Of a stretch of 64,000 bases of DNA, positions 10,628-18,989 are shown piece after piece; within the stretch, counting starts at the first letter, position 1, and every line of letters begins with the position of its first letter. Position numbers and translations under genes: made by a program. The stretch comes from Poseidonocella pacifica (lineage in GTDB: Bacteria; Pseudomonadota; Alphaproteobacteria; Rhodobacterales; Rhodobacteraceae), in the NCBI RefSeq assembly GCF_900111875.1, contig NZ_FOJU01000002.1, positions 186,001 to 250,000 of the forward strand, read 5' to 3'. The notes under the pieces were generated by a model. It did not search any database. It saw only the letters and a program-made list of their open reading frames with translations, and was not told where the DNA came from.

Positions 10628-11497
10628 ATGTTCAGAGGATCATTTCCTGCACTGGTTACGCCGTTCAAGGACGGCGAACTGGATCTGGCGACGCTCAAGA
10701 AACTTGTCGAATGGCACATCGATCAAGGGAGCCACGGACTTGTGCCCGTCGGCACCACCGGTGAAAGCCCAACCCTGAGCCATGGGGAGCACGACACGGT
10801 CGTCGCCACCGTCATCGAGGTCGCGGCCGGGCGCGTGCCGGTCATTGCGGGCGCTGGCTCCAACAGCACGCGGGAGACCCTGCGGCTCTGCGAGGCGGCC
10901 AAGACAGGCGGCGCGGATGCCGCGCTGGTTGTGACCCCGTATTACAACAAGCCGACCCAAGCGGGCATGATCGAGCATTTCAGCGCCGCTGCGGATGTTG
11001 GCCTGCCGATCATCATCTATAACATTCCGCCGCGCTCGGTGGTGGACATGACCCCCGCGACGATGGGCGAGTTGGCCAAGCACCCAAACATCATCGGGGT
11101 CAAGGACGCGACCGGGGATCTGGCGCGGGTGTCGGCACAGCGCATCGCCTGCGGCAAGGACTTCGTCCAACTCTCGGGCGAGGATGCCACCGCGCATGGC
11201 TTCAACGCCCAAGGCGGTCAGGGCTGTATCTCTGTCACGGCAAATGTCGCGCCCAAGCTCTGCTCCCAGATGCAAGAGGCCACCCTGGCAGGTGATTATG
11301 CCAAGGCCTTGGAAATCGCGGATAAATTGATGCCGCTGCATTTCGCGATCTTTGTCGAGCCGGGGCTGGTCGGGGCCAAGTACGCCATGTCGCGGCTCGG
11401 GCTCTGCGGCGAGGAAGTGCGCCGTCCGCTGCTGCCACTCACAGACCCGACCCGCGCCAAGATCGACACGGCGCTGGATCATGCGGGCCTGCTCTAA
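10628..11497 (+). CDS. dapA: 4-hydroxy-tetrahydrodipicolinate synthase
   Basis: 289 residues from the ATG at 10628, which has an AAGGAG site; an upstream open frame is not part of the family. DapA condenses pyruvate with aspartate semialdehyde, the first step of the lysine/diaminopimelate branch. [12 protein letters not shown] (substrate-binding threonines), YNIPPRSV (proton-relay tyrosine) and [11 protein letters not shown] (Schiff-base lysine) are all intact. Divergent from the transglycosylase gene (143-base gap). A paralogue of the same superfamily is at 47438-48370. Confidence 0.96.
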   Translation: MFRGSFPALVTPFKDGELDLATLKKLVEWHIDQGSHGLVPVGTTGESPTLSHGEHDTVVATVIEVAAGRVPVIAGAGSNSTRETLRLCEAAKTGGADAALVVTPYYNKPTQAGMIEHFSAAADVGLPIIIYNIPPRSVVDMTPATMGELAKHPNIIGVKDATGDLARVSAQRIACGKDFVQLSGEDATAHGFNAQGGQGCISVTANVAPKLCSQMQEATLAGDYAKALEIADKLMPLHFAIFVEPGLVGAKYAMSRLGLCGEEVRRPLLPLTDPTRAKIDTALDHAGLL

Positions 11498-12471
11498 GCG
11501 CTCCAGACAGGACAGACATCGCCCGGCGCAGGTCGGGCGCTGAAAACGCCGCGCGCGATGGCTCTGGCGAGGCATATGCTTGCGGTGTGACCGATCAGAA
11601 GCAGGTCCTCAGGCGGGGTCTGCACTTCCCTCGAACCGGTCGACACGGCAAAGATCAGATCCCCGTCCAGTGGCGTATGGCTGGGCAAAAGCGCGCGGGC
11701 CATACCGTCGTGGGCGGCGGTTGCAACCCGTGTACATTGCGCTTGAGTGAGGGCGGCATCCGTGGCGACGATGGCGATTGTCGTATTGGCACCCTGCCCT
11801 CCCAACTTGGTTTTTATCGTTTTCGGATAATGACTTGCGGGGCCAATCCCCCCAAACTCCTGCCCCTCTTCCCATGGGGCCGCCCAGAACTCCCGCCCCT
11901 CCCCGACAGTGGCCGAGCCGAGGGCGTTGACGGCCACGAGGGCGGCGACGGTGGTGCCGTTGGGGAGGCGGCAGGAGGTGGAGCCGAGGCCGCCTTTGAA
12001 GGTGGCGGTGGTGGCGCCGGTGCCGGCCCCTTCGGAGCCGAGGGCGAAGTCGGGGGCGGCGGCGTCGAAGGCGGCGCGACCGAGGGCCGGATAGGGGTTC
12101 GCCGTCCAGTCCTTGGCACCGCCGTTGAGCAGATCAAAGAGGATCGCGCCGGGCACGATGGGCACACGAACGGGCCCCACCGCAAAGCCGCGCCCCGCCG
12201 CGACCAGCCCGTCCGAGACCCCATCGCAGGCCGCGAGGCCAAAGGCGCTGCCACCGGAAAGTACAATAGCATCAACCTCTTGCACCGTCTTGTCGGGCGC
12301 GAGCAACTCCGTCTCTCGGGTGCCGGGCGCGCCGCCCATGATGCTGACCCCGGCGACGAAAGGGACCGTGGAGGTGAGCACGGTAACCCCCGATTTCAGC
12401 GCCGGATCGGAGGCATTTCCGACCAGAAGCCCCGGCACATCCGTGATGAGATTGCGTGCGCCCCTGTCCAT
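11494..12471 (-). CDS. P1 family (S58, DmpA-like) peptidase
   Basis: 325 residues. S58 enzymes are self-cleaving N-terminal nucleophile aminopeptidases/amidases. [11 protein letters not shown] at the N-terminus, [15 protein letters not shown] in the middle and [13 protein letters not shown] are family motifs; the autocleavage site with the threonine nucleophile lies in the last. Peptide or amide substrate unknown. The ATG follows GTAAGGATGG on the minus strand. The stop overlaps the dapA stop tail-to-tail. The upstream region shared with proS carries the phased GTATGAC array. Confidence 0.9.
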   Translation of the reverse strand: MDRGARNLITDVPGLLVGNASDPALKSGVTVLTSTVPFVAGVSIMGGAPGTRETELLAPDKTVQEVDAIVLSGGSAFGLAACDGVSDGLVAAGRGFAVGPVRVPIVPGAILFDLLNGGAKDWTANPYPALGRAAFDAAAPDFALGSEGAGTGATTATFKGGLGSTSCRLPNGTTVAALVAVNALGSATVGEGREFWAAPWEEGQEFGGIGPASHYPKTIKTKLGGQGANTTIAIVATDAALTQAQCTRVATAAHDGMARALLPSHTPLDGDLIFAVSTGSREVQTPPEDLLLIGHTASICLARAIARGVFSARPAPGDVCPVWSA

Positions 12472-12558
12472 CCTTACCCCTCCTGCGGGTCATCCCGACG
12501 GGGCCGAGGCTAGCAGGTGCGGACTTGCGTGAAAATGGGCTAAGCCTCTGAAAAGCGG

Positions 12559-12610
12559 GTATGACTTTTGTATGACATCTGTATGACTCCGCGGCATACA
12601 CCTGTCATAC
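12559..12610. promoter_or_regulatory. array of GTATGAC half-sites at 11-bp spacing (candidate operator)
   Basis: GTATGAC occurs at 12559, 12570 and 12581, i.e. at exactly one helical turn. It is followed on the other strand by GTATGCC (12593-12599) and GTATGAC (12604-12610), again 11 bases apart. The block lies in the 223-base divergent gap between the S58 peptidase and proS. No transcription-factor family is assigned. Confidence 0.55.
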
Positions 12611-12694
12611 CCCACAGCGGGGCGGCGAAGCCGCTTGTCTGACCCGCGCCGCGCCACTAAACGGGGGCCGACCGCAAGACGTCTGGAGCCACAA

Positions 12695-14038
12695 ATGCGC
12701 CTGTCCCGCTACTTCCTTCCCGTCCTCAAGGAAACGCCCGCCGAGGCGCAGATCGTCTCGCACCGCTACATGCTGCGCGCCGGCATGATCAAGCAGGCGA
12801 GCGCGGGGATTTATTCGTGGCTGCCGCTTGGCTTCAAGGTGCTGCGCAAGATCGAAAACATCATCCACGAGGAACAGGCCCGCGCGGGCCACATCGCGAT
12901 GCAGATGCCGACGATCCAGTCGGCGGACCTGTGGCGCGAGAGCGGGCGCTATGACGCCTATGGCGAGGAGATGCTGCGCATCACCGACCGCCACGACCGC
13001 GAAATGCTGTTCACGCCCACGGCCGAAGAGCTGATCACCGACATCTTCCGCAGCTATGTGAAATCCTACAAGGATCTGCCGCTGACGCTCTATCAGATCC
13101 AGTGGAAGTTCCGCGATGAGATCCGGCCGCGTTTCGGCGTGATGCGGGGCCGCGAATTCTATATGAAGGACGGCTATAATTTCGACCTGACCAAGGAAGA
13201 TGCGCTGCACGCCTATAACCGGCATCTGGTGTCCTATCTGCGGACCTATGAGCGGATGGGCCTTCAGGCGATTCCCATGCGCGCCGACAGCGGACCGATC
13301 GGCGGGGACAACACGCACGAATTCCTCGTGCTGGCCGAAACGGGCGAGTCGGAGGTTTTCTATGATGCGCAGATCACCGATCTGAAGTTTGGCGACCGCG
13401 AGATCGATTTCGACAGCCATGAGCAATGCCGGGCGGTGCTTGACGAGTTTACCTCGCGCTATGCCCGCACCGACGAGACCCATGACGAGGCCGTCTGGGC
13501 CGAGGTGCCCGAAGAGCGCAAGCGGACGGCGCGCGGCATCGAGGTCGGACAGATCTTTTATTTCGGGACCAAGTATTCCGACGCCATGGGCGCGACGGTG
13601 CAGGATTCCGAAGGCGGCAAGGTGCCGGTGCACATGGGCAGCCACGGCATCGGGGTGTCGCGCCTGCTTGGGGCGATCATCGAGGCGAGCCATGACGACA
13701 AGGGCATCATCTGGCCCGAGGGCGTGACCCCGTTCCATTGCGGGATCGTGAACCTCAAGCAGGGCGACGACGAGGCGGATGCCGCCTGCGAATCGCTCTA
13801 TGCGTCGCTGACAGCACTCGGGCTGGAGCCGCTCTATGACGACCGGAACGAGCGGGCGGGCGGCAAGTTCGCCACGATGGATCTGATCGGGCTGCCATGG
13901 CGGATCACGGTTGGGCCGCGCGGGCTCAAGAACGGGGTGGTCGAAGTGACCAGCCGCCGCACCGGCGAGAGCGAGGAATTGCCGCCCGAACAGGCGGTGG
14001 AAAAGATCGCCCGGATCTATGGTGTGCTCGGTGCCTGA
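12695..14038 (+). CDS. proS: proline-tRNA ligase, short alphaproteobacterial type
   Basis: 447 residues from the ATG at 12695 (GGAGCC upstream). Class II synthetase charging tRNA-Pro. Motif 2 region [23 protein letters not shown] and motif 3 [13 protein letters not shown] are present, followed by an HGTP anticodon-binding domain. The length is well below the roughly 570 residues of E. coli ProS: the editing (INS) insert between motifs 2 and 3 is missing, as is normal for this clade. It heads a run with a small membrane protein and lolC/E-lolD. Confidence 0.95.
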   Translation: MRLSRYFLPVLKETPAEAQIVSHRYMLRAGMIKQASAGIYSWLPLGFKVLRKIENIIHEEQARAGHIAMQMPTIQSADLWRESGRYDAYGEEMLRITDRHDREMLFTPTAEELITDIFRSYVKSYKDLPLTLYQIQWKFRDEIRPRFGVMRGREFYMKDGYNFDLTKEDALHAYNRHLVSYLRTYERMGLQAIPMRADSGPIGGDNTHEFLVLAETGESEVFYDAQITDLKFGDREIDFDSHEQCRAVLDEFTSRYARTDETHDEAVWAEVPEERKRTARGIEVGQIFYFGTKYSDAMGATVQDSEGGKVPVHMGSHGIGVSRLLGAIIEASHDDKGIIWPEGVTPFHCGIVNLKQGDDEADAACESLYASLTALGLEPLYDDRNERAGGKFATMDLIGLPWRITVGPRGLKNGVVEVTSRRTGESEELPPEQAVEKIARIYGVLGA

Positions 14039-14045
14039 CAAGGGC

Positions 14046-14198
14046 ATGGCGAAGCGCATCGGGCTTGCCGTCGTCTGCGGATTGATGGGCATGGTCCTTG
14101 CCCCGCTGTTCGGGGTCGGCGGCGGCATTGGCGCGATCGTGGGCGTGGTGTTCTTTGCCCTGTCGCGGATCTCTGCTTCGGGCGGTAAGGACGAGTGA
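14046..14198 (+). CDS. small hydrophobic protein between proS and lolC/E
   Basis: 50 residues starting MAKRIGLAVVCGLMGM, with a glycine-rich helix pair (VCGLMGMVLAPLFGVGGGIGAIVGVVFFAL) and a polar end SASGGKDE; almost certainly an inner-membrane miniprotein. CAAGG lies just upstream of the ATG. A GTG at 14031 overlapping the proS stop is an alternative start. Its TGA overlaps the GTG of the Lol permease (GTGA), so it is translationally coupled inside the proS-lol operon. Function unknown; it fits the hole between two genes whose adjacency is conserved. Confidence 0.65.
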   Translation: MAKRIGLAVVCGLMGMVLAPLFGVGGGIGAIVGVVFFALSRISASGGKDE

Positions 14199-15478
14199 GA
14201 CGCCCTGCGCCTTTTGCTGCCTATGAGTGGATGATCGCCTGGCGCTATATGAATGCGCGGCGGGCCGAGGGCGGCATTTCCGTCATGACATGGATCAGCC
14301 TGATCGGGATCACGCTGGCGGTGCTGGCGCTGATCGCGACGCTGTCAGTGCGGGCGGGATTCCGGGCGGAATTCGTCGATACGATCCTTGGGGCGAATGC
14401 CCATGTGACGGTCTATGAAAGCGGTGAGATCAACGCGGCGGGCGCGCTGGACCGGCGGATCGTCGAGTTTGGGGCGATGGCCGAGCGGCTGGCGGCGGTG
14501 CCGGGCGTGACGCGGGCGGCGCCGTTGATCCGCGGACAGGTGATGGCCAATGCGCAGGACGCGAATGCCGGGATCGAGGTCTATGGCATCGCGCAGGCGG
14601 ATCTGGCCGAGTTGCCGCGCATCGCGGACCCATCGACGGGGCGCGGCGATCTGGCCCGTTTCGCCGAAGGGATCGCCATCGGGTCCGGTGTGGCGCGGGA
14701 ATTGAACGTGGCCGTGGGCGACCGGGTGCGGGTCATCTCCCCCAACGGGGTGCGCACGGCCTTTGGCACCTCGCCCCGGACCAAGGCCTATGAGGTCGTC
14801 TATATCTTTACCGCGGGGCGCTATGACATCGACCGCACGCGGGTCTATATGCCGTTCACGGAGGCGCAGGATTTCTTCAACAAGCCCGGCGCGGCGGATG
14901 AGATCGAAGTGATGGTCGAGGCGCCCGAGGCGGTGGACGCGATGGCGCCTGCCTTGCTGGAGGCGGCGGGACCAAATGCGCTGCTTTGGACATGGCGGGA
15001 TGCGTCGGGGGCCTTCTTGCGGGCGCTCGACATCGAGGACAACGTGATGTTCATCATCATGGCGATCCTCGTTCTGATCGCGTCGATGAACATCGTGTCC
15101 GGCCTCGTGATGCTGGTCAAGAACAAGGGCCGCGACATCGGCATCCTGCGGACCATGGGCCTGACCGAGGGGTCGGTGCTGCGGGTGTTTTTCATCTGCG
15201 GGGCTTTCACGGGGATTTTCGGCACCTTGGGCGGGGTCGTGCTTGGGTGTCTGTTTGCGATCTATATCGATCCGATCTTTGCCTTCGTGAACTATCTGTC
15301 GGGGGGCGGCGTCTGGGATCCGCAGATCCGGGGGATCTATGCGATTCCGGCCAAGCTGAACGCGAGCGACGTGCTCTCGGCGGTGGCGCTGTCGCTGGGG
15401 CTGTCGTTTGTGGTGACGATCTTTCCGGCGCGGCGGGCGGCGCGGATGAACCCGGTGGAGGCGCTTCGCTATGAGTGA
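14195..15478 (+). CDS. lipoprotein-releasing ABC transporter permease (LolC/LolE family)
   Basis: 427 residues from a GTG at 14195. One N-terminal helix ([19 protein letters not shown]), a large periplasmic domain, and three C-terminal helices including the MacB/FtsX-type stretch [25 protein letters not shown]. Together with LolD it extracts lipoproteins from the inner membrane and hands them to LolA. Alphaproteobacteria usually have one fused-function LolF-like permease, which explains why only one permease gene sits here. The end overlaps lolD by 8 bases. Confidence 0.94.
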   Translation: MRRPAPFAAYEWMIAWRYMNARRAEGGISVMTWISLIGITLAVLALIATLSVRAGFRAEFVDTILGANAHVTVYESGEINAAGALDRRIVEFGAMAERLAAVPGVTRAAPLIRGQVMANAQDANAGIEVYGIAQADLAELPRIADPSTGRGDLARFAEGIAIGSGVARELNVAVGDRVRVISPNGVRTAFGTSPRTKAYEVVYIFTAGRYDIDRTRVYMPFTEAQDFFNKPGAADEIEVMVEAPEAVDAMAPALLEAAGPNALLWTWRDASGAFLRALDIEDNVMFIIMAILVLIASMNIVSGLVMLVKNKGRDIGILRTMGLTEGSVLRVFFICGAFTGIFGTLGGVVLGCLFAIYIDPIFAFVNYLSGGGVWDPQIRGIYAIPAKLNASDVLSAVALSLGLSFVVTIFPARRAARMNPVEALRYE

Positions 15479-16154
15479 GCCGGTGCTGGAGCTTCGCGGG
15501 ATCGAAAAGGTCTATCTGCGCGGCGAGGCGGGTGAGGTGCGTGTGCTCGACGGGGCCGAATGCCGCCTGACGCCGGGAGAGATGGTCGCGCTTGTGGCGC
15601 CCTCGGGGGCGGGCAAGTCGACGCTGCTCCATATCGCGGGGCTGCTCGACACGGCAGATGCGGGCACGGTCGCGATCGGCGGCACGGATTACACCACCGC
15701 GTCCGACCGGCGGCGAACGGTGGCGCGGCGGCGCGATGTGGGATTTGTCTATCAGTTTCACCACCTGCTGCCGGAGTTCAGCGCGCTGGAGAATGTCGTG
15801 CTGCCGCAGCTTGCCAACGGGGTGCCCCGTGCGGAGGCCCGCACCCGCGCCGAGGAATTGCTGGACCGTGTCGGCATCCTGCCCCGCGCCACGCATCGCC
15901 CCGCCGCGCTTTCGGGTGGAGAGCAACAGCGGGTGGCCTTCTGCCGGGCGCTGGCCAATGCTCCGCGCTTGCTGCTGGCCGATGAGCCGACCGGCAACCT
16001 TGATCCGGCGACCTCGGAGACGGTGTTTGACGCGCTGACACGGCTGGTACGGGAAACCGGGCTGGCCGCGCTGATCGCCACGCATAACCTTGACCTCGCC
16101 GCGCGCATGGACCGGGTGCTTGTGCTCCGCGAGGGGCGCCTCGTCCCGCAATGA
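15471..16154 (+). CDS. lolD: lipoprotein-releasing ABC transporter ATPase LolD
   Basis: 227 residues, normal length. Walker [11 protein letters not shown]-loop region [18 protein letters not shown] (the QFHHLLPEF signature of LolD), ABC signature LSGGEQQRV and Walker [13 protein letters not shown] are all visible. It powers the Lol permease encoded immediately upstream with overlapping ends (ATGAGTGA). Acts on the cytoplasmic face of the inner membrane. Confidence 0.97.
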   Translation: MSEPVLELRGIEKVYLRGEAGEVRVLDGAECRLTPGEMVALVAPSGAGKSTLLHIAGLLDTADAGTVAIGGTDYTTASDRRRTVARRRDVGFVYQFHHLLPEFSALENVVLPQLANGVPRAEARTRAEELLDRVGILPRATHRPAALSGGEQQRVAFCRALANAPRLLLADEPTGNLDPATSETVFDALTRLVRETGLAALIATHNLDLAARMDRVLVLREGRLVPQ

Positions 16155-16239
16155 GCGCCGCGACGAAACCGCCCTTGTGATTGACTTCGCGCCCGGCGAC
16201 ACTCTTTTGAAATGCGACAGACCCAATCGGAGACCCGCC

Positions 16240-16797
16240 TTGGCTTATGTGAAATGGATCCTGCTCGCGATTGTCGCCATACTGGTGGCGTCCGTGGTGC
16301 ACTATACCCTGCCCCAGACCGACATCGTGCGGATCACCGACACCTATGAAAAGCGCGTGGACGTGGGCGAAAACCGCCTGTTCTGGTCCAACGCCAGTTC
16401 CGGGTTCAGCACGAGCCAGCCGGGGCGGGATGTCTTTTTCATCCAGACGCGCCGCGACGATGGTGACGTCATGGTCTATCGCAACGAGGATACCGGCTGG
16501 GGCTGGCCGCCGTTCTTCAAGTTCAACACCTCCAACCTTCAGGCAGAGGCCAACGATCTGCGCAGCACCGGCGAGGCCCCGCAGTGGGTCCGGCTGCGGC
16601 ACTATGGCTGGCGCAACGAGATGTTTTCGATCTTCCCCAACGCGCTGTCGGTGGAGCCAATCGCAAGCCCGGCCGAGGGCAAGGGTTGGCCCATCGGGAC
16701 AATCGTGGTCCTGACCCTGCTTGTCGCGGCGATCTGGGCCGTGACGGTGCGCATTCGCCGCTTCTTTGCCCGACGCCGGGCGCGCCGCGAGGCCTGA
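16240..16797 (+). CDS. DUF1523 family membrane protein
   Basis: 185 residues from a TTG at 16240, chosen because GGAG sits 7 bases before it and the protein then begins with an N-terminal helix (AYVKWILLAIVAILVASVVHYTLP). The sequence HYTLPQTDIVRITDTYEKRVD is the hallmark of DUF1523, found mainly in Rhodobacteraceae. A second helix near the end (GTIVVLTLLVAAIWAVTV) is followed by an arginine-rich tail. The central domain is probably periplasmic. Function is unknown. Its stop overlaps the start of the next gene (TGATG). Confidence 0.85.
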   Translation: MAYVKWILLAIVAILVASVVHYTLPQTDIVRITDTYEKRVDVGENRLFWSNASSGFSTSQPGRDVFFIQTRRDDGDVMVYRNEDTGWGWPPFFKFNTSNLQAEANDLRSTGEAPQWVRLRHYGWRNEMFSIFPNALSVEPIASPAEGKGWPIGTIVVLTLLVAAIWAVTVRIRRFFARRRARREA

Positions 16798-17885
16798 TGC
16801 ACCGCGTCGATGAGCTTGCGAGTTGTGACATCGGCCCGAGCGGGCTGCTGCGCATATCGGGGATCAAGGAGCGCTATCAGCGGCCCGGCTATCTTGAGGC
16901 GCTGGACCGCACCACGCTTTGGTACGATGCGCTGGCCACGGACAAGAGCACGATCCTGATCTGTCCCAAGCTGCGCAACCTTGAGGCGCCGCTGCGCACC
17001 GGGGTGGCAGTGGACGGCGAGCGGGTCTGGCCCCGCATCAAACGCTTTGCACGGCACGATATTGTCACCCTGCCCCGCGCGGGGCGGGAGGTGTCGGTCA
17101 CGATCGAAGGCCAGCGGTTTGCCAGCGCGGTGAGCGCGCCGGGGCGGGATCTCTTTCGGGGGAGCAACGCGGCGCTGTTCATATCCAAGGACAACGACCT
17201 TGGGTGGATCGACGAATACATCCGCTATCACCGGCATTTCCACGATCTGCAATCGCTCGTGGTGATCGACAACGCCAGTACCGCCTATTCGGCGCAGGAC
17301 CTGTCGGATTGTCTGCGGGATGCGGGGCTTCGGGCCTCTGTCGTGTTGCGGGCGCCGTTCCTCTACGGGCCGCGCGGGCGGCGGCCCTTTGCCCGAACCG
17401 AAAAGTTCCTTCAGACGGCAATGTTCAACCTCGTACGGCTTCGGTATCTGGCCGAGGCGCGGGGGGTGCTGTCGTCGGATATCGACGAATTGCTGCACAC
17501 GCCCGGTGTTCGGATTTTTGACCATGTGCAACGGGGGGCCGGGTTCGTCGTGCTGCCCAAGGCGTGGCGCTATACGGAGGCCACCGGCCCCGCCCCGCAG
17601 AGCGCGCACCGGTTCAAACGGGACGACAGCCGCGACCACGCCCCCAAATGGGCGATCCGCCCGACGGGGCCGATGGGCCGGTTTTCGTGGGATACCCACC
17701 GGCTGGAGGATTTTCCGGCCAACGGGCTGTTTCGGCGGCGCTTCGGGCTTTTCTGGCACTGTCACAGCACCACGACCGGGTGGAAGGAGCATCGGCTTGG
17801 CGGCAAGGCCCGCGCGCTTGTGCCGGACCCTGAGATGACCGCCGCGCTGGGCGCGGTGTTTGGTGACGCTACGACAGACTTGTAA
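16797..17885 (+). CDS. glycosyltransferase family 2-like protein
   Basis: 362 residues from the ATG at 16797, coupled to the DUF1523 gene by TGATG. The middle, ISKDNDLGWIDEYIRYHRHF followed by VVIDNAST, matches the family of unusual GT2-like enzymes with a KNE-W-EW-H start. SSDIDELL further on is the DxD-type metal site. No membrane segments. Donor and acceptor sugars are unknown; DUF1523 coupling hints at an envelope role but does not prove it. Confidence 0.7.
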   Translation: MHRVDELASCDIGPSGLLRISGIKERYQRPGYLEALDRTTLWYDALATDKSTILICPKLRNLEAPLRTGVAVDGERVWPRIKRFARHDIVTLPRAGREVSVTIEGQRFASAVSAPGRDLFRGSNAALFISKDNDLGWIDEYIRYHRHFHDLQSLVVIDNASTAYSAQDLSDCLRDAGLRASVVLRAPFLYGPRGRRPFARTEKFLQTAMFNLVRLRYLAEARGVLSSDIDELLHTPGVRIFDHVQRGAGFVVLPKAWRYTEATGPAPQSAHRFKRDDSRDHAPKWAIRPTGPMGRFSWDTHRLEDFPANGLFRRRFGLFWHCHSTTTGWKEHRLGGKARALVPDPEMTAALGAVFGDATTDL

Positions 17886-17934
17886 TGATTTTCGCGCCCA
17901 AGCAGGGCATAGTCGGAATTCAGGAGGCCCCGCG

Positions 17935-18933
17935 ATGACACAGACGACCAGCGCCATGACCACCGGAGCGGAGCAATTGCCGCAGGTGCACGAGCCGCGC
18001 AACGAGGGCGTGCCGCTCGATCTTGATGTGGTGCTGTCGGCCCGGGCCAACACTTCGGCCATCGAACGCCGTTGTGCCACCCTGCCGGGGCGGCGGACGG
18101 TGAAGAAGGACTATCAGGCGGCCTGGCTTGCGCGGGCGATTTCCTGCATCGATCTGACCACGCTGGCGGGAGACGATACCGAGGCGCGGGTGCGGCGGCT
18201 TTGCGCCAAGGCACGCCAGCCGGTGCGGGCCGATCTGCTGGAGGCGCTTGGGCTTGAGGGGCTGACGGTTGGGGCGGTCTGTGTCTATCACGACATGATC
18301 CCCGCGGCGGTGCGCGCGCTGGAGGGATCGGGCATTCCGGTGGCGGCCGTGTCCACCGGGTTTCCCGCGGGCCTGTCGCCGTTCCACCTGCGCGTGGCCG
18401 AGATTGGCGAGAGCGTGAAGGCAGGCGCGCGTGAGATCGACATCGTGATTTCGCGGCGGCATGTGCTGGAGGGCAACTGGCGGGCGCTGTATGACGAAAT
18501 GCGCGCCTTCCGCGAGGCCTGCGGCGAGGCGCATGTAAAGGCGATCCTTGCCACGGGGGAGCTTGGCACGCTGCGCAACGTGGCGCGAGCCTCCATGGTT
18601 TGCATGATGGCGGGGGCCGATTTCATCAAGACCTCGACCGGCAAGGAGAGCGTGAATGCCACCCTGCCCGTGTCCCTCGTGATGATCCGCGCGATCCGCG
18701 AGTATCAGGCGATGACGGGCGTAAAGGTCGGCTACAAGCCAGCGGGGGGGATTTCCAAGGCGAAGGACGCATTGGTCTATCTTGCGCTGATGAAGGAAGA
18801 GCTGGGGGACCGCTGGCTGCGGCCCGACCTCTTCCGCTTCGGCGCCTCGTCGCTGCTTGGCGATATCGAGCGGCAGTTGGAACACCACGTGAGCGGGGCC
18901 TATTCGGCCTCGTGGCGCCATGCGATGGCCTGA
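17935..18933 (+). CDS. deoC: deoxyribose-phosphate aldolase
   Basis: 332 residues from the ATG at 17935 with CAGGAGG upstream. DeoC splits 2-deoxyribose 5-phosphate into glyceraldehyde 3-phosphate and acetaldehyde. DFIKTSTGK holds the Schiff-base lysine, GVKVGYKPAGGI the second lysine, and EIDIVI a conserved aspartate. It is longer at the N-terminus (about 70 extra residues) than E. coli DeoC, as in the eukaryote-like/long class. The dehydrogenase that follows 56 bases later would oxidise the acetaldehyde formed. Confidence 0.95.
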   Translation: MTQTTSAMTTGAEQLPQVHEPRNEGVPLDLDVVLSARANTSAIERRCATLPGRRTVKKDYQAAWLARAISCIDLTTLAGDDTEARVRRLCAKARQPVRADLLEALGLEGLTVGAVCVYHDMIPAAVRALEGSGIPVAAVSTGFPAGLSPFHLRVAEIGESVKAGAREIDIVISRRHVLEGNWRALYDEMRAFREACGEAHVKAILATGELGTLRNVARASMVCMMAGADFIKTSTGKESVNATLPVSLVMIRAIREYQAMTGVKVGYKPAGGISKAKDALVYLALMKEELGDRWLRPDLFRFGASSLLGDIERQLEHHVSGAYSASWRHAMA

Positions 18934-18989
18934 GCGCGACCTCTGCGCTGCCATTTGCGAATTTTGAGACAATGCAAAGAGAAGACGCC

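Noticed and set aside
12605-14128. 507-codon open frame on the minus strand opposite proS
   Set aside because: Its translation is rich in His/Arg/Leu without family motifs, while the plus strand holds an unmistakable ProS. It is a high-GC antisense shadow.
16602-18080. 492-codon minus-strand frame opposite the DUF1523, glycosyltransferase and deoC genes
   Set aside because: It crosses three plus-strand genes with good starts and coupling; no motifs of its own.
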